Assembly: GCF_012273895.1 (NCBI RefSeq) | Contig: NW_024045133.1 | Location: 2,662,266-2,726,265, forward strand | DNA length: 64,000 nt | Source: Zerene cesonia | Lineage: Eukaryota; Arthropoda; Insecta; Lepidoptera; Pieridae | Direction of reading: 5' to 3' | In this document: piece by piece, positions 1 through 12,000 of the stretch | Layout: each line of letters begins with the position of its first letter | Position numbering within the stretch: position 1 is the first letter of the stretch | The notes under the pieces: model-generated | The model's database searches: none | Seen by the model: the letters and a program-made list of their open reading frames with translations, nothing else | What the model was told of the DNA's origin: nothing | Position numbers and translations under genes: made by a program

Positions 1-1686
1 AACACATATCCAATGAAATCTCATTCAATTACGAAACGATTTTTCCGGGTTAGATAGCTCTATCACTAAATTATATTTTTCAAATAAAATACAGCCCGTT
101 AGTTGAAACTAGCATTTGTCTATCACCATATTAAATATTGTGAAAATCTGCCGAGCGGTTTTAAGGATGGATATTTAAAATTTCATAGAAGTCACTCACA
201 CAAATTCACCAAAATCGATTCGGCCTTTACGTATTCAGTTGCGATGTGCAAAACGAACAACCATATTAATCTTATTTAGCAGCACAGCCGAAACTACTAG
301 ACCGATCGGGCTGAAATTTGGCATGCAGATAGTCACTACGATTTAAGCATCTGTTAAGAAAGGATTGTTATAAATTCTTCCCCCAAGGGGATAAAATAGG
401 GGATGACAGTTTGTACCATAATAATTTAATTAACCACGCGGGTCAAGCCACGGGCAACAGTTAGTCTAGCATAAATCTACGAAATTTTTATTCGCCGTAT
501 AAATTTTCAAATATTCTACTGCGAATATTTAATGTTTGCTTTACATACGAACTACTGAATCGATTAAATTGAAATTTCACACAGGGTAGATTATAACATA
601 AAATAAGCATTCTATCATCTATAGGACAGTATCCAGTATTTTACGTCAGTGTATAAGTATATATAACAGAAATCACTACTATTATTATTAATTTTTTTTT
701 TTCTCTAAAACCTTAATTTTTGCTCACCCTCCTCTTCGAAAATGTTTCTCTTCTTATTTATACGGTGGTCTGGAAGAGATCGCTACCTAGCGATAAGACC
801 GCCATTTGTACATGTCTTCTCTTTTGTTTGTGTTTATCTATGTATTCCTGTAAATTCTTGTGTGCAATAAAGTGTTATCTAGCTATCTATCTATCTAGCC
901 TGTACTAAATAAAGAACAACATTTATGTGAAAAACACTTTTTCAACTTTTACTATGAACACAGCGCGTATGTTTCTTCAAATTTGAATTATTTGAAAATA
1001 CCTGAAACAATATTATTAACAAATATTATATTTTCATACATTCTCATAAAAAAAAAAATTTAAACCACATGGCAAGCAACAGCTTTCAAATAGAGAGAGA
1101 ATCATAAAAATCGGTGCATCCAATAAATAGTCACAATGTAAGAAATACGAGTAAATACAGATCAGTTGACAACCTCCTCTTATAAGTCAGTTAATTTTCT
1201 ACTAGTATTATATACGCAAGATACAATGATGGTACAAGATGGAGGGGGCTTTTACCCATAAGGGGCCACCTAACAAGGAATAAATAAAAATTAAAAAAAT
1301 AAATAAATAAATAACAAAAAAAAATGTATAATCAAAATATATATGTATTTATTTATTGTAAGGTGGAAATAAATAAAGCTTAAAAAAAAATTATACACGT
1401 GAGTGTTCGTAACAATGAATGTAACTCTGTTTTGAACCCTTTACGCGAAAACCACTGAACCGATATTGATGATACTCGGCAGCGATGTAGCTCATGTACC
1501 AGAATAATACATGAGCTATGAAAACACTTTCTTTTGCCCGCGCTTTCGTCTATGTACAAATTGTTAATATGACAAAATATATATTGACCACTGAAAATCA
1601 GTGATACCATCTTATACTCAGCTGGCACCTTTCAACATCATTGCCACATACCACCTAGTGAACAAACACTAGATGATGCTTACATA

Positions 1687-1900
1687 AGTGAAGTCCCGTG
1701 TCCCCTAGTGGGGTATGGGGCAGATGATGTACATCTGTTTCACTGATCGATTTTTCTTTTAGGGACAAGAAGGTGATCAACCTTCTGTGTCCTGCCAGAC
1801 CGAGACATGCTTTTTTTGTGCGTCCCCACCGGGAATTGAACCCAGGACCCCTCGGTTCTACGCTCAGGCTCAGGTTAACCACTGTACCAAGGAGGCGGTC
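1687..1900 (-). mobile_element. SINE-1 copy with 16-bp target duplication
   Basis: Same family as 26392-26602, reverse orientation, flanked by the 16-bp repeat AGATGATGCTTACATA at 1671-1686 and 1901-1916. Lies downstream of the last readable exon of gene A, so it may be in an intron of that gene. Confidence 0.88.
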
Positions 1901-2073
1901 AGATGATGCTTACATAATATATTATGTTTAATTTTTTTGTTTTCTTTTTTCTCTTTCTGTTTGTTGTTTTTTTTTTTTTATAGTTCTAGTTCTCTATCTA
2001 GTTGTGTTCATATGTTTTTGATTTCCTTATGTGATGTTGACAATAAATGTGTTTATTATTATTATTATATTAC

Positions 2074-5000
2074 CTTATCGCAAATATCACACTTGTATGT
2101 TATTGAGTGAGCATTTTTTATATGCGTTGCCAACGATATTTTTGTTGAAAAGCTTTTCGCGCATTGCGTACAGGAAAACCTAAAAAAAAAACATAAAATA
2201 AAGCATTAAAAACTAACTCAAGCTAGTATACAACTCACTCAATGTAGTATACAACATACTCAATTTAGTATGTGTGTGAAGTCCCGTGTCCCCTAGTGGG
2301 GTATCCATCATCAGCCCATACATGTTCCCACTGCTGGGACACAGGCCTCCTATGAGGGTTGAGGCCATAATCCACCACGCTGGCCAAGTGCGGGTTGGCA
2401 GATGTCACATGTCGTCGAACTTTTGATTCTCGGACATGCCGGTTTCCTCACGATGTTTTCCTTCAGCGTTTTAAGCAGCGGTGATATTATTGTGTAGATA
2501 AATTGAAAAATCAATTTATTTCCTGCACGCTCGCCCGGTCTCGAACCTCGACTTATCGATTTTGAAGTCCGAGTTTCTCACCACTGAGCCACCACTGCTT
2601 TTTTAGTGGGGTATGGGGCAGATGATATACATCATATGGACAAGTAGGTGATCAGCCCTCTGTGTCCGGCCAGACAGATTATTCTTTGTGCGTGCCCACC
2701 GGGAATCGAACCCAGGACCCCTCGGTTCTACGCGTTAACCACTGCACCAAAAAGGCGGTCATATATACTCAATTTAGTATACAACTCACTAAACCCAGTA
2801 TAAAACTCACTCACTCTCTCTCTCCTACGGCGTGTTTGAGGGAACTCGCAAAGTGCCTCTGCAAACTCTTCCCACTCTTATATCTCTTGTCGCATTCGAC
2901 GCAGAAGAACAACTTCTCTTTCTCATGCACTACCGCGTGAGCTTTCAAATTCGAGTGCGTCGCGAAAGTCCTATCGCATTCGGTGCAACCGAACGGCTTA
3001 GCGCCGGTGTGCGTCCTGCGGATACAAACATACATACATTTCATCTACAATAAAAGGTCTAAGACGTTCCAAGTCGAAAGACAATAATTTTCTATCAAGC
3101 AATTAAAGAATCACTTGAATCGATTGAAAGCCCATGGAGTTATAGAGTTATAAATTGAGTTATAAAACTAAAAAAAAGCAATTAATTTATAACCCCCGTC
3201 TTTTTTAAGTATGTGGGAGTCGAGCACGCTTTAGCACGACTTTGGCCAGCTCGCGTTGGGGAAGTACCACAACCCCACAAAAGACCGGCGTGAAATAGCA
3301 TACTGCTGTGTTTCGTACGGTGAGTGGGGGAGCCGGAGGCTATATCCTCTTCCTTATCCTTACTAGTCCTTTCCTTTATTCTTATCATCAATCCTTTCTT
3401 AATCCCTTCCAATTTGAAATCGGCAATCCATTTGTAGAGGCGTAATATCTGCCAATCGACCTTACATCTCCAAATGTTCACGGGCGGTGGTAGCGCTTAC
3501 CATCAGGCGACCCACCAGCTCCATTGCCGACGGTGAAAAAATAAGTAGGTTGAAAATAATATCGCTCATGAACAAATAAACTAAAAAAACATAATTCGGT
3601 ATCAAGTTTTCGTTATTTTCTCGAATCCCATTACCCAAAGTAATCCCATATTAATTCTACTAATATTATAAATGCGAAAGTTTGTGAGGATGGATGTATG
3701 TGTATGTTTGTTACACTTTCACGCGAAAACTACTGAACCGATTGCAATGAAATTTGGCACGTAGACAGCTGGACAACTGGAATAACACACAGGCAACTTT
3801 TTATCCCGATATTCCTACGGGATACGGACTTACGCGGGTGATACCGCGGTCTCATAAAAATCCCATATTACCCCCTATTAATCCCACATTAAATACTCAC
3901 CTCAAATGTATGATCAGATGTTGTCTCGTTCTGAAAGCTTTTTTGCATTCGTCGCAAATAAAATTCCTGCCTTTTATATGAATTTTCTTGTGAATATTCA
4001 ATGAATTATGATCGCTGCAATAATGAATCATTGTTATACACTATATATACTATTTAAATAAGAAATATCTTGGACCGTTTTCAATAGAATAATTATTAAT
4101 TATGAAGAAATTTAATAAAAAAGAAATAAATGCTTGTTGTTAATGTTTAATGTCATGTCATAAAATTTAATACAGAAACAATACAAATTGCGTCACTACA
4201 TAGTATAAAGCAAAAATTTTAATAGATGGAGTGTTTCTTCGGACCAGTAGCTTCTACAAAACATAGCTTGATAATATTAGTATATAAGTACATAGATTAA
4301 TATTAAATATTAAAATTGTTAATAGAAAAAAAAACAATTTTAAATTGCTAAAATAATTAAAAAATAAATCATACAAAAAACAACCCAGTATTTACTTAAA
4401 GCCAAACAAACTCACCGAAACACCTTATCGCACACACCGCAAGCCACACTGTCCCATACCCCACACTTGGCCCCATGGCCCAGAGCGTGGGACCATCTTT
4501 TGAATGTCCTCTTACATAATACACATCTGAACCTCCTACGATGCGACAACTTATGCTGCGCCAACACTAAATTAGTTTTAAAATGGAGGTCGCATATGGT
4601 ACAGATGTAATCACCAGCATCCTATTACAATATGACTATATTAACAACTAGCTGCGCCCCGCGGTTTCACCCGCGTAATTCCGTATCCCGTAGGAATATC
4701 GGGACAAAAAGTTGCCTATATGTTATTCCAGTTGTCCAGCTGTCTACATAACAAAATTCATTGCAATCGGTTCAGTCGTTTTTGCGTGATAGAGCAACAA
4801 ACACACACACACACATCCTTACAAACTTTCGCATTTATAATATTAGTAGGATAGGATAGTAGAATGGGATAACTAATTTGTACCATTTTAATGATTATAA
4901 ATAATGTAGTTAATAGGTGTATCTGTAAATGCTACGTTTCAAACTGTCTTTGTAAATGTACAAAATTAGTTTCCCCTTTTCCGTCACTAGGGGCGCTGCT

Positions 5001-8000
5001 TGCTTTTTTGTTTTTTGCATACAACAGTTATACAGTGTAATGCAACACTATTTAAATAAAACATTGATTGGTTCTATCGAGAAATCTACGAGTTTTATTG
5101 GAAATATTGCCAATTATTTAATAGTATGTGGGAGCCGAGCACGCTTCGGCACGAATTGGACGAGCTCGCAACGGGGAAGNNNNNNNNNNNNNNNNNNNNN
5201 NNNNNNNNNNNNNNNNNNNNNNNNNNNNNNNNNNNNNNNNNNNNNNNNNNNNNNNNNNNNNNNNNNNNNNNNNNNNNNNNNNNNNNNNNNNNNNNNNNNN
5301 NNNNNNNNNNNNNNNNNNNNNNNNNNNNNNNNNNNNNNNNNNNNNNNNNNNNNNNNNNNNNNNNNNNNNNNNNNNNNNNNNNNNNNNNNNNNNNNNNNNN
5401 NNNNNNNNNNNNNNNNNNNNNNNNNNNNNNNNNNNNNNNNNNNNNNNNNNNNNNNNNNNNNNNNNNNNNNNNNNNNNNNNNNNNNNNNNNNNNNNNNNNN
5501 NNNNNNNNNNNNNNNNNNNNNNNNNNNNNNNNNNNNNNNNNNNNNNNNNNNNNNNNNNNNNNNNNNNNNNNNNNNNNNNNNNNNNNNNNNNNNNNNNNNN
5601 NNNNNNNNNNNNNNNNNNNNNNNNNNNNNNNNNNNNNNNNNNNNNNNNNNNNNNNNNNNNNNNNNNNNNNNNNNNNNNNNNNNNNNNNNNNNNNNNNNNN
5701 NNNNNNNNNNNNNNNNNNNNNNNNNNNNNNNNNNNNNNNNNNNNNNNNNNNNNNNNNNNNNNNNNNNNNNNNNNNNNNNNNNNNNNNNNNNNNNNNNNNN
5801 NNNNNNNNNNNNNNNNNNNNNNNNNNNNNNNNNNNNNNNNNNNNNNNNNNNNNNNNNNNNNNNNNNNNNNNNNNNNNNNNNNNNNNNNNNNNNNNNNNNN
5901 NNNNNNNNNNNNNNNNNNNNNNNNNNNNNNNNNNNNNNNNNNNNNNNNNNNNNNNNNNNNNNNNNNNNNNNNNNNNNNNNNNNNNNNNNNNNNNNNNNNN
6001 NNNNNNNNNNNNNNNNNNNNNNNNNNNNNNNNNNNNNNNNNNNNNNNNNNNNNNNNNNNNNNNNNNNNNNNNNNNNNNNNNNNNNNNNNNNNNNNNNNNN
6101 NNNNNNNNNNNNNNNNNNNNNNNNNNNNNNNNNNNNNNNNNNNNNNNNNNNNNNNNNNNNNNNNNNNNNNNNNNNNNNNGTGTTCCTGCAACACATCATC
6201 AGTTAGAAAACCAACTCCGCAGAGTTCACATCTGTATTTCTTATTCATATATTTTTCATCTCTCTTTTTATTTGCAATGTCTTCCAGTTGTTCCTCTGTG
6301 GATAAGTAGATGACTTCAAAACCTGCATTTGTGCTGCAACAATCCCACTGATATTATAAATGCGAAAGTTTGTAAGGTAGTGTGTATGTTTGTTGCTCTT
6401 TCACGCAAAAACTACTGAACCCATTGCAATGAAATTTGGTACGTAGACAGCTGGACAGCTGGAACAACATATAGGCAATATTTTATCCCGATATTCCTAT
6501 GGGATACGGACTTACGCAGGTGAAACCACGGGTCGCAGCTAGTAGCTTATTATATAAACAAGCCATTGCCTGCAGCTTCGCCCGCGTGGTCGAAGTAAAT
6601 TTTAATAGTACAAACTTTCATCCCCTATTTTATCCCTTTGGGGATAGATGCCTACATCATGGCAATATGCTTGCTAAATTTCAGCCTGATTGGTTCAGTA
6701 GTTTGGGCTGTGAGATGATATATCAGTCAGTCAGTCACCTTTGACTCATAAATTAAGGTCTTTTGGGTGGTATATATTAAAATATTATCAAGTCGCATCC
6801 ATGACATGTCACATTCCATCATTCATGAGCAAACAAACTGCAATAATTCATTAGTAATTATTTTAAATATCACAATAAATTAAATTCAGTATACCTCGGA
6901 GTTTTTTCACTATAATCATTCCATTCAAGATCTTTAAATTCATCATTTTCAGTATATTTATCATGGTCCAGAACAGATTCATCTATATCAACCTCATTAA
7001 AAGATGGCATAATATTTATATTATCCAATCGTTTTATAGTATATTTGTATGGATTACACTGAAAGTAATAAATTTATAGTTAATTACACAAGTACCTAAT
7101 TGATCAGTTGATAAATTGCCAGTTACAAATGCTATTAACATAGGGTAGTTGCAGTGGCGTAGCTAGGGGGACAAGGGTCCTGGTGCATAGGGAAAGAATC
7201 GGGCCCTCCTCCCCTCTTTCCGCCTTCCTTCCCTCTTTCAAAGCTGAGGTTAGAGGGCCCCCTGAGCTCCGGGGCCTGGTGCACTGCACCACCTGGACCT
7301 ATGATAGCTACGCCACTGGGTAGTTGGATCATATAAACAATGCACAAACACCAAGGTATAAGATAAGATATTCCTATGAATGCACCCCGTTTTAAAGGAT
7401 TGAATATCTACTATATATGACAGTTATTCATCCAACAAAATATTAAACCAGAAGTTGAGAAGTTGTATCTAAGGCCTTTCATTTTGTATATTTGCATTTG
7501 GCAAAAGATAAAAGAAAACTCCCGTTTCCCAGAGTGGGGTATGGGGCTGATACATATACATATATTTCACTGATTGATTTTCTTTACAGACAAGTGGGTG
7601 ATCAGCCTTCTGTGTCCCCACTGGGAGACAAACCCAGAACCTCAGTTCTATGCTAACCCATCAACCACCGTTCTAAGGAGGTTTTCAAAAGGTAAATGTA
7701 ACTTTTGGTAAGTAATAAATACCTGACTTATGTCTTCTATTCTGCCAACCCTTGTTACATCTTGACATAATTTAATGAATTCAATAAATTTCTCAATTTT
7801 CTTCAGTGCTTTTTCACACCAACAGCAAATGTATGATTTATCATTCTGTAACTTTACAACATTAATATATCATCATAATTGTTTATATCTATAATCACAA
7901 TAATAATATAAATGTGAAAGGTTATTTGTTTGGATGTTTGTCCGTCAATCACGCTGAAACTACTGAACAGATCTTGATGAAATTTGGTATACAGACAGGG

Positions 8001-8467
8001 TATAAACTGACTTGATAGGATACTTTTTAACCCGATTAAATGCTCCCATGGGATAACTAAATTATTTGTCCTAATTCCATGCGGGCAAAGCCGCGAGTGA
8101 AAGCTAGTACACATAATAAAACAGTAATCAGACCATTTATGAGAGTATGTAATTGCTATCCAATGTAAATAATTTATTGACTACAAAATAATGTAAATTT
8201 TTCGTTCTGTTTGCCTGTTTGTCTATTTGTATGAATAACGTGAAATGTGAAATTCATGTGAATTACATAAAAACGACTGGACAGATTTTGACAGAATTTT
8301 ATACATTTAAAAATAAAAAAAAACAAAGTACATAATTATGTAGTCTACGCGAGCGAAGATATATAACTTACATTATATCCGAGTTTTAGCAATAAATGTG
8401 CTAAATTTATATCTAAAGTTCGGGAGCAATTTCTACGGCATAAGCAACAAGAACTTTGATTGTTCAT
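2074..8467 (-). CDS. Gene A: ZAD-like / C2H2 zinc-finger protein (3' end not in window)
   Basis: Predicted nuclear DNA-binding protein. Readable exons (minus strand): 8372-8467, 7723-7845, 6895-7058, 6333 into the N gap at 6179, then 4416-4621, 3901-4014, 2815-3015, 2074-2179. The ATG at 8467 opens a ZAD-like domain: first Cys pair CCLC in exon 1, second pair CCWC in exon 2, with a phase-0 intron between. Exon 3 is an acidic linker. Nine fingers start with YRCELC (cut by the gap), YICTIC, FRCVLC, VACGVC, FICDEC, FGCTEC, FFCVEC, FSCTQC and YKCDIC. The FRCVLC finger ends in Cys instead of the last His (C2HC). The FFCVEC finger has His-x6-His. Donor and acceptor phases agree at every readable junction. 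The last finger is cut by a donor at 2073 and I find no matching exon in 1-2070, so the terminal exon probably lies left of the window. DNA target unknown. Confidence 0.86.
2275..2759 (-). mobile_element. SINE-1 copy carrying a nested SINE-2
   Basis: A SINE-1 copy is split at 2304 by a SINE-2 (2305-2603). The SINE-2 is bounded by TAGTGGGGTAT at 2294-2304 and 2604-2614, which fixes the order: SINE-1 first, SINE-2 later. Located in the gene A intron between exons 2815-3015 and 2074-2179. Confidence 0.85.
7152..7318. mobile_element. hAT-type MITE, 167 bp, in gene A intron 2
   Basis: Terminal inverted repeats CAGTGGCGTAGCTA / TAGCTACGCCACTG and a perfect 8-bp target duplication GGTAGTTG (7144-7151, 7319-7326). 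An 8-bp duplication and CAG...CTG ends fit the hAT superfamily. No coding capacity. Confidence 0.85.
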
Positions 8468-9060
8468 TTTGATTAATTCTGTATATATTTCATACAATAT
8501 TCACAGCTAGACACACTTTAGGTTACGTTCCGTTAAATTTATTTTTCAGTTTAATGACAATTTAATCATGTAAATAGTCTATCCGAGATTATATCGAAAA
8601 GTAATCATGAGTTAAGATCACGCTTTATCTTTCTTTTTCAAATTTTAAAGTGTATTCACAGACTCCTAAATAGAAGGTACCTTTGTTATTGTTTTACTTG
8701 ACAGTGTTTTGTTTTTGACATTTTTATTATTAGTTTAACATTTTTAGAGTGGATAGCAAGTCTTTTCGAAATAAAGATCCTACTACATAGTAACTTACAG
8801 GTATAAATTCGTGAAAGCTTTACAGTACCAATGTACTTTAAATTTGCTGAATTAAGAAATAAAAATATATGTGAAAAATAGTGGTATGACATGTAGACTT
8901 ATTACATTCGAACCTTTATTCTGACCATAAAATTGAATATACCATGTATACAAAACCGTCAAAATAAATTTTAAGAAATAAAACGACATTTGCAGGTTGA
9001 CAATTGACATAATGTTTTCGATTTGTTTTTTAAACAAAAAATACAGCTTAACACTGAAAC
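8468..9060. promoter_or_regulatory. Shared upstream region of divergent genes A and B
   Basis: The two start codons (8467 minus, 9061 plus) face away from each other across 593 bp. The segment is AT-rich, free of the SINE and Helitron-like copies that fill the neighbouring introns, and has no TATA box I would defend. Short open frames on the minus strand here have no coding character. A bidirectional promoter is inferred from layout only. Confidence 0.4.
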
Positions 9061-12000
9061 ATGTGTGAAATCTTAAATAAAACTTGTAAAACATGCTTCA
9101 GTACTGGAAGGACAACAAGTTCGATTACAGATTTGAACATTCTACTTACTACACTTAATATACGGGAGGTAAGTCTTCAAATAAATAGTAAATGAGCAAT
9201 ATTTGTTTGCGTTTCGCAGTTTTCAAGTCTTTGTAATTTCAGATAGATACATCTAATGGTGAAATTTGTTGGGAATGCAAAGCAGTTGTGTTCAAGTTCT
9301 ACGATTTTAAGCAAAAAGCAATTAGGCTACAGAATTTACTGGCTGCATCAAACCAGGTACATAAATTTTGTATCAATTTGGACAATCAAAAATTTTGAAT
9401 CTATTAATGATATAAGTGATAACTAGCTGTGACCCGCGGTCGAAACCGCGTAAGTCCGTATCCCGTAGGAATATCGGTATAAAAAGTGCCTATGTGTTAT
9501 TTCAGTTGTCCAGCTATCTACGAAGCATAATAGTATTATTATTCACCAATAGATGTCAGGAAAAAAAAACACGAATATGACATTTTCTAAAAAAAATTCC
9601 TAGCTAGATCGATTTATCGCCCCGGAAACCCCCTATATACTAAATTTCATGAAAATCGTTGGAGCCGTTTCCGAGATTCCAATTATATATATATATATAT
9701 ATACAAGAATTGCTCGTTTAAAGGTATAAGATATAGCCTATAGATCAGTCAATCACCTTTTGTTGCGCTTTAATAAACAAACTCCTCCATCGCCCTAAAA
9801 CTAGAGTCTGACTGTGACCATTATATGAACTATATGTACTGTTAAATAGTATTACATAAAATTTCTACAATTTTCAGAATAAACTTAAAACATTCAGCTC
9901 ACTAACATGCAAAACAAAGAATATATATGATTTTGAATATAATTATGAAGATGAAGTCAAAGTTGAATCAATAAAAATAGAGCTTTTAAGTTCTGAAATC
10001 AATTTCAAAGATGAAAATACAGATTTTAAAACTACTTATGATATAAGTGATAATATAGATAAAACAAATCATAAAAAGAAAAATCAGATAATAAATAAAG
10101 CTAAGTCAATTAAAGAAAGGATTCTAAATTCAAAAATAATAGATAAAATAGAAAACAAAGATTTAAAAAATGGAATCGAGGACAAGCTTATAGATGAGAA
10201 AGAATTAAGAAATAAGTTTAAAACGATAATTTATACAGAAGAGGAGTTATTGTTGAATAGAGAAGAGAAGAGAAACCATCCAAATTTCAAGAAGATACCA
10301 TTCAAATGTGATACATGTGTACTTGGGTTTATTAAAAAGGATTCTCTTGATTTACATGTGGAAAAATACCATAGACAGGTATGAAGTTCATTTGTTTATC
10401 TAAAAAAAAGTAATATTCTGTATTTATCTGTGTGTTTTCAGGAGTATATCTTTTCTACAATCTATACTAATATTGTAAAGCTCAAGAGTTTGTTTGTTAG
10501 TTTGAATGCACTATTCTCAGGAACTACTGGTCCTATTTGAAATATCCTCTCAGTGTTAGACAGCCCATTAATTGAGCAAGACTATAGGCTATATATGTAC
10601 CATGGGCGAAGCCGGGGCGGACCACTACATACAAACCTGAGTTAACTTAATTGTTTTAAAAACAAGACAATAAAAAAGTATAAATAAAATAGATGTATTA
10701 AGAAAATAGATAAAAAATTAATAAGTATACCATAATGAATTAAATTGATTACTTCTATACATACTCTAGATATATATATTTAAAAAAAATCAACACATAT
10801 CAAACACGACGATCGCCTCAACTAGTAATAAACCTGTGCTAGAGACAACTGACACCTTCCACTCTAGACCTAGCCATCATTGCTAAAGTCAGACACAAAC
10901 AAAAAAAAATATATGTATATGTATATACCTAGTCTTGCCATAAATATTGTAATAAAGAAAAAAGAAAATTGTTAACTGCAAATAACATTTANNNNNNNNN
11001 NNNNNNNNNNNNNNNNNNNNNNNNNNNNNNNNNNNNNNNNNNNNNNNNNNNNNNNNNNNNNNNNNNNNNNNNNNNNNNNNNNNNNNNNNNNNNNNNNNNN
11101 NNNNNNNNNNNNNNNNNNNNNNNNNNNNNNNNNNNNNNNNNNNNNNNNNNNNNNNNNNNNNNNNNNNNNNNNNNNNNNNNNNNNNNNNNNNNNNNNNNNN
11201 NNNNNNNNNNNNNNNNNNNNNNNNNNNNNNNNNNNNNNNNNNNNNNNNNNNNNNNNNNNNNNNNNNNNNNNNNNNNNNNNNNNNNNNNNNNNNNNNNNNN
11301 NNNNNNNNNNNNNNNNNNNNNNNNNNNNNNNNNNNNNNNNNNNNNNNNNNNNNNNNNNNNNNNNNNNNNNNNNNNNNNNNNNNNNNNNNNNNNNNNNNNN
11401 NNNNNNNNNNNNNNNNNNNNNNNNNNNNNNNNNNNNNNNNNNNNNNNNNNNNNNNNNNNNNNNNNNNNNNNNNNNNNNNNNNNNNNNNNNNNNNNNNNNN
11501 NNNNNNNNNNNNNNNNNNNNNNNNNNNNNNNNNNNNNNNNNNNNNNNNNNNNNNNNNNNNNNNNNNNNNNNNNNNNNNNNNNNNNNNNNNNNNNNNNNNN
11601 NNNNNNNNNNNNNNNNNNNNNNNNNNNNNNNNNNNNNNNNNNNNNNNNNNNNNNNNNNNNNNNNNNNNNNNNNNNNNNNNNNNNNNNNNNNNNNNNNNNN
11701 NNNNNNNNNNNNNNNNNNNNNNNNNNNNNNNNNNNNNNNNNNNNNNNNNNNNNNNNNNNNNNNNNNNNNNNNNNNNNNNNNNNNNNNNNNNNNNNNNNNN
11801 NNNNNNNNNNNNNNNNNNNNNNNNNNNNNNNNNNNNNNNNNNNNNNNNNNNNNNNNNNNNNNNNNNNNNNNNNNNNNNNNNNNNNNNNNNNNNNNNNNNN
11901 NNNNNNNNNNNNNNNNNNNNNNNNNNNNNNNNNNNNNNNNNNNNNNNNNNNNNNNNNNNNNNNNNNNNNNNNNNNNNNNNNNNNNNNNNNNAGATTCGAA

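Noticed and set aside
3182..3481. 99-residue minus-strand frame, and similar frames at 15581-15853, 56432-56917, 58952-59239 and 60129-60548
   Set aside because: All lie in copies of one dispersed non-coding repeat and share its translation.
4956..6313. Long open frames over 5180-6179, and likewise over the other N runs
   Set aside because: They consist of N translated as X. Only the minus-strand flank at 6180-6333 is a real exon.
8686..9094. Minus-strand open frames overlapping the start of gene B
   Set aside because: Low-complexity AT-rich translations without motifs; the region is better read as a divergent promoter plus gene B exon 1.
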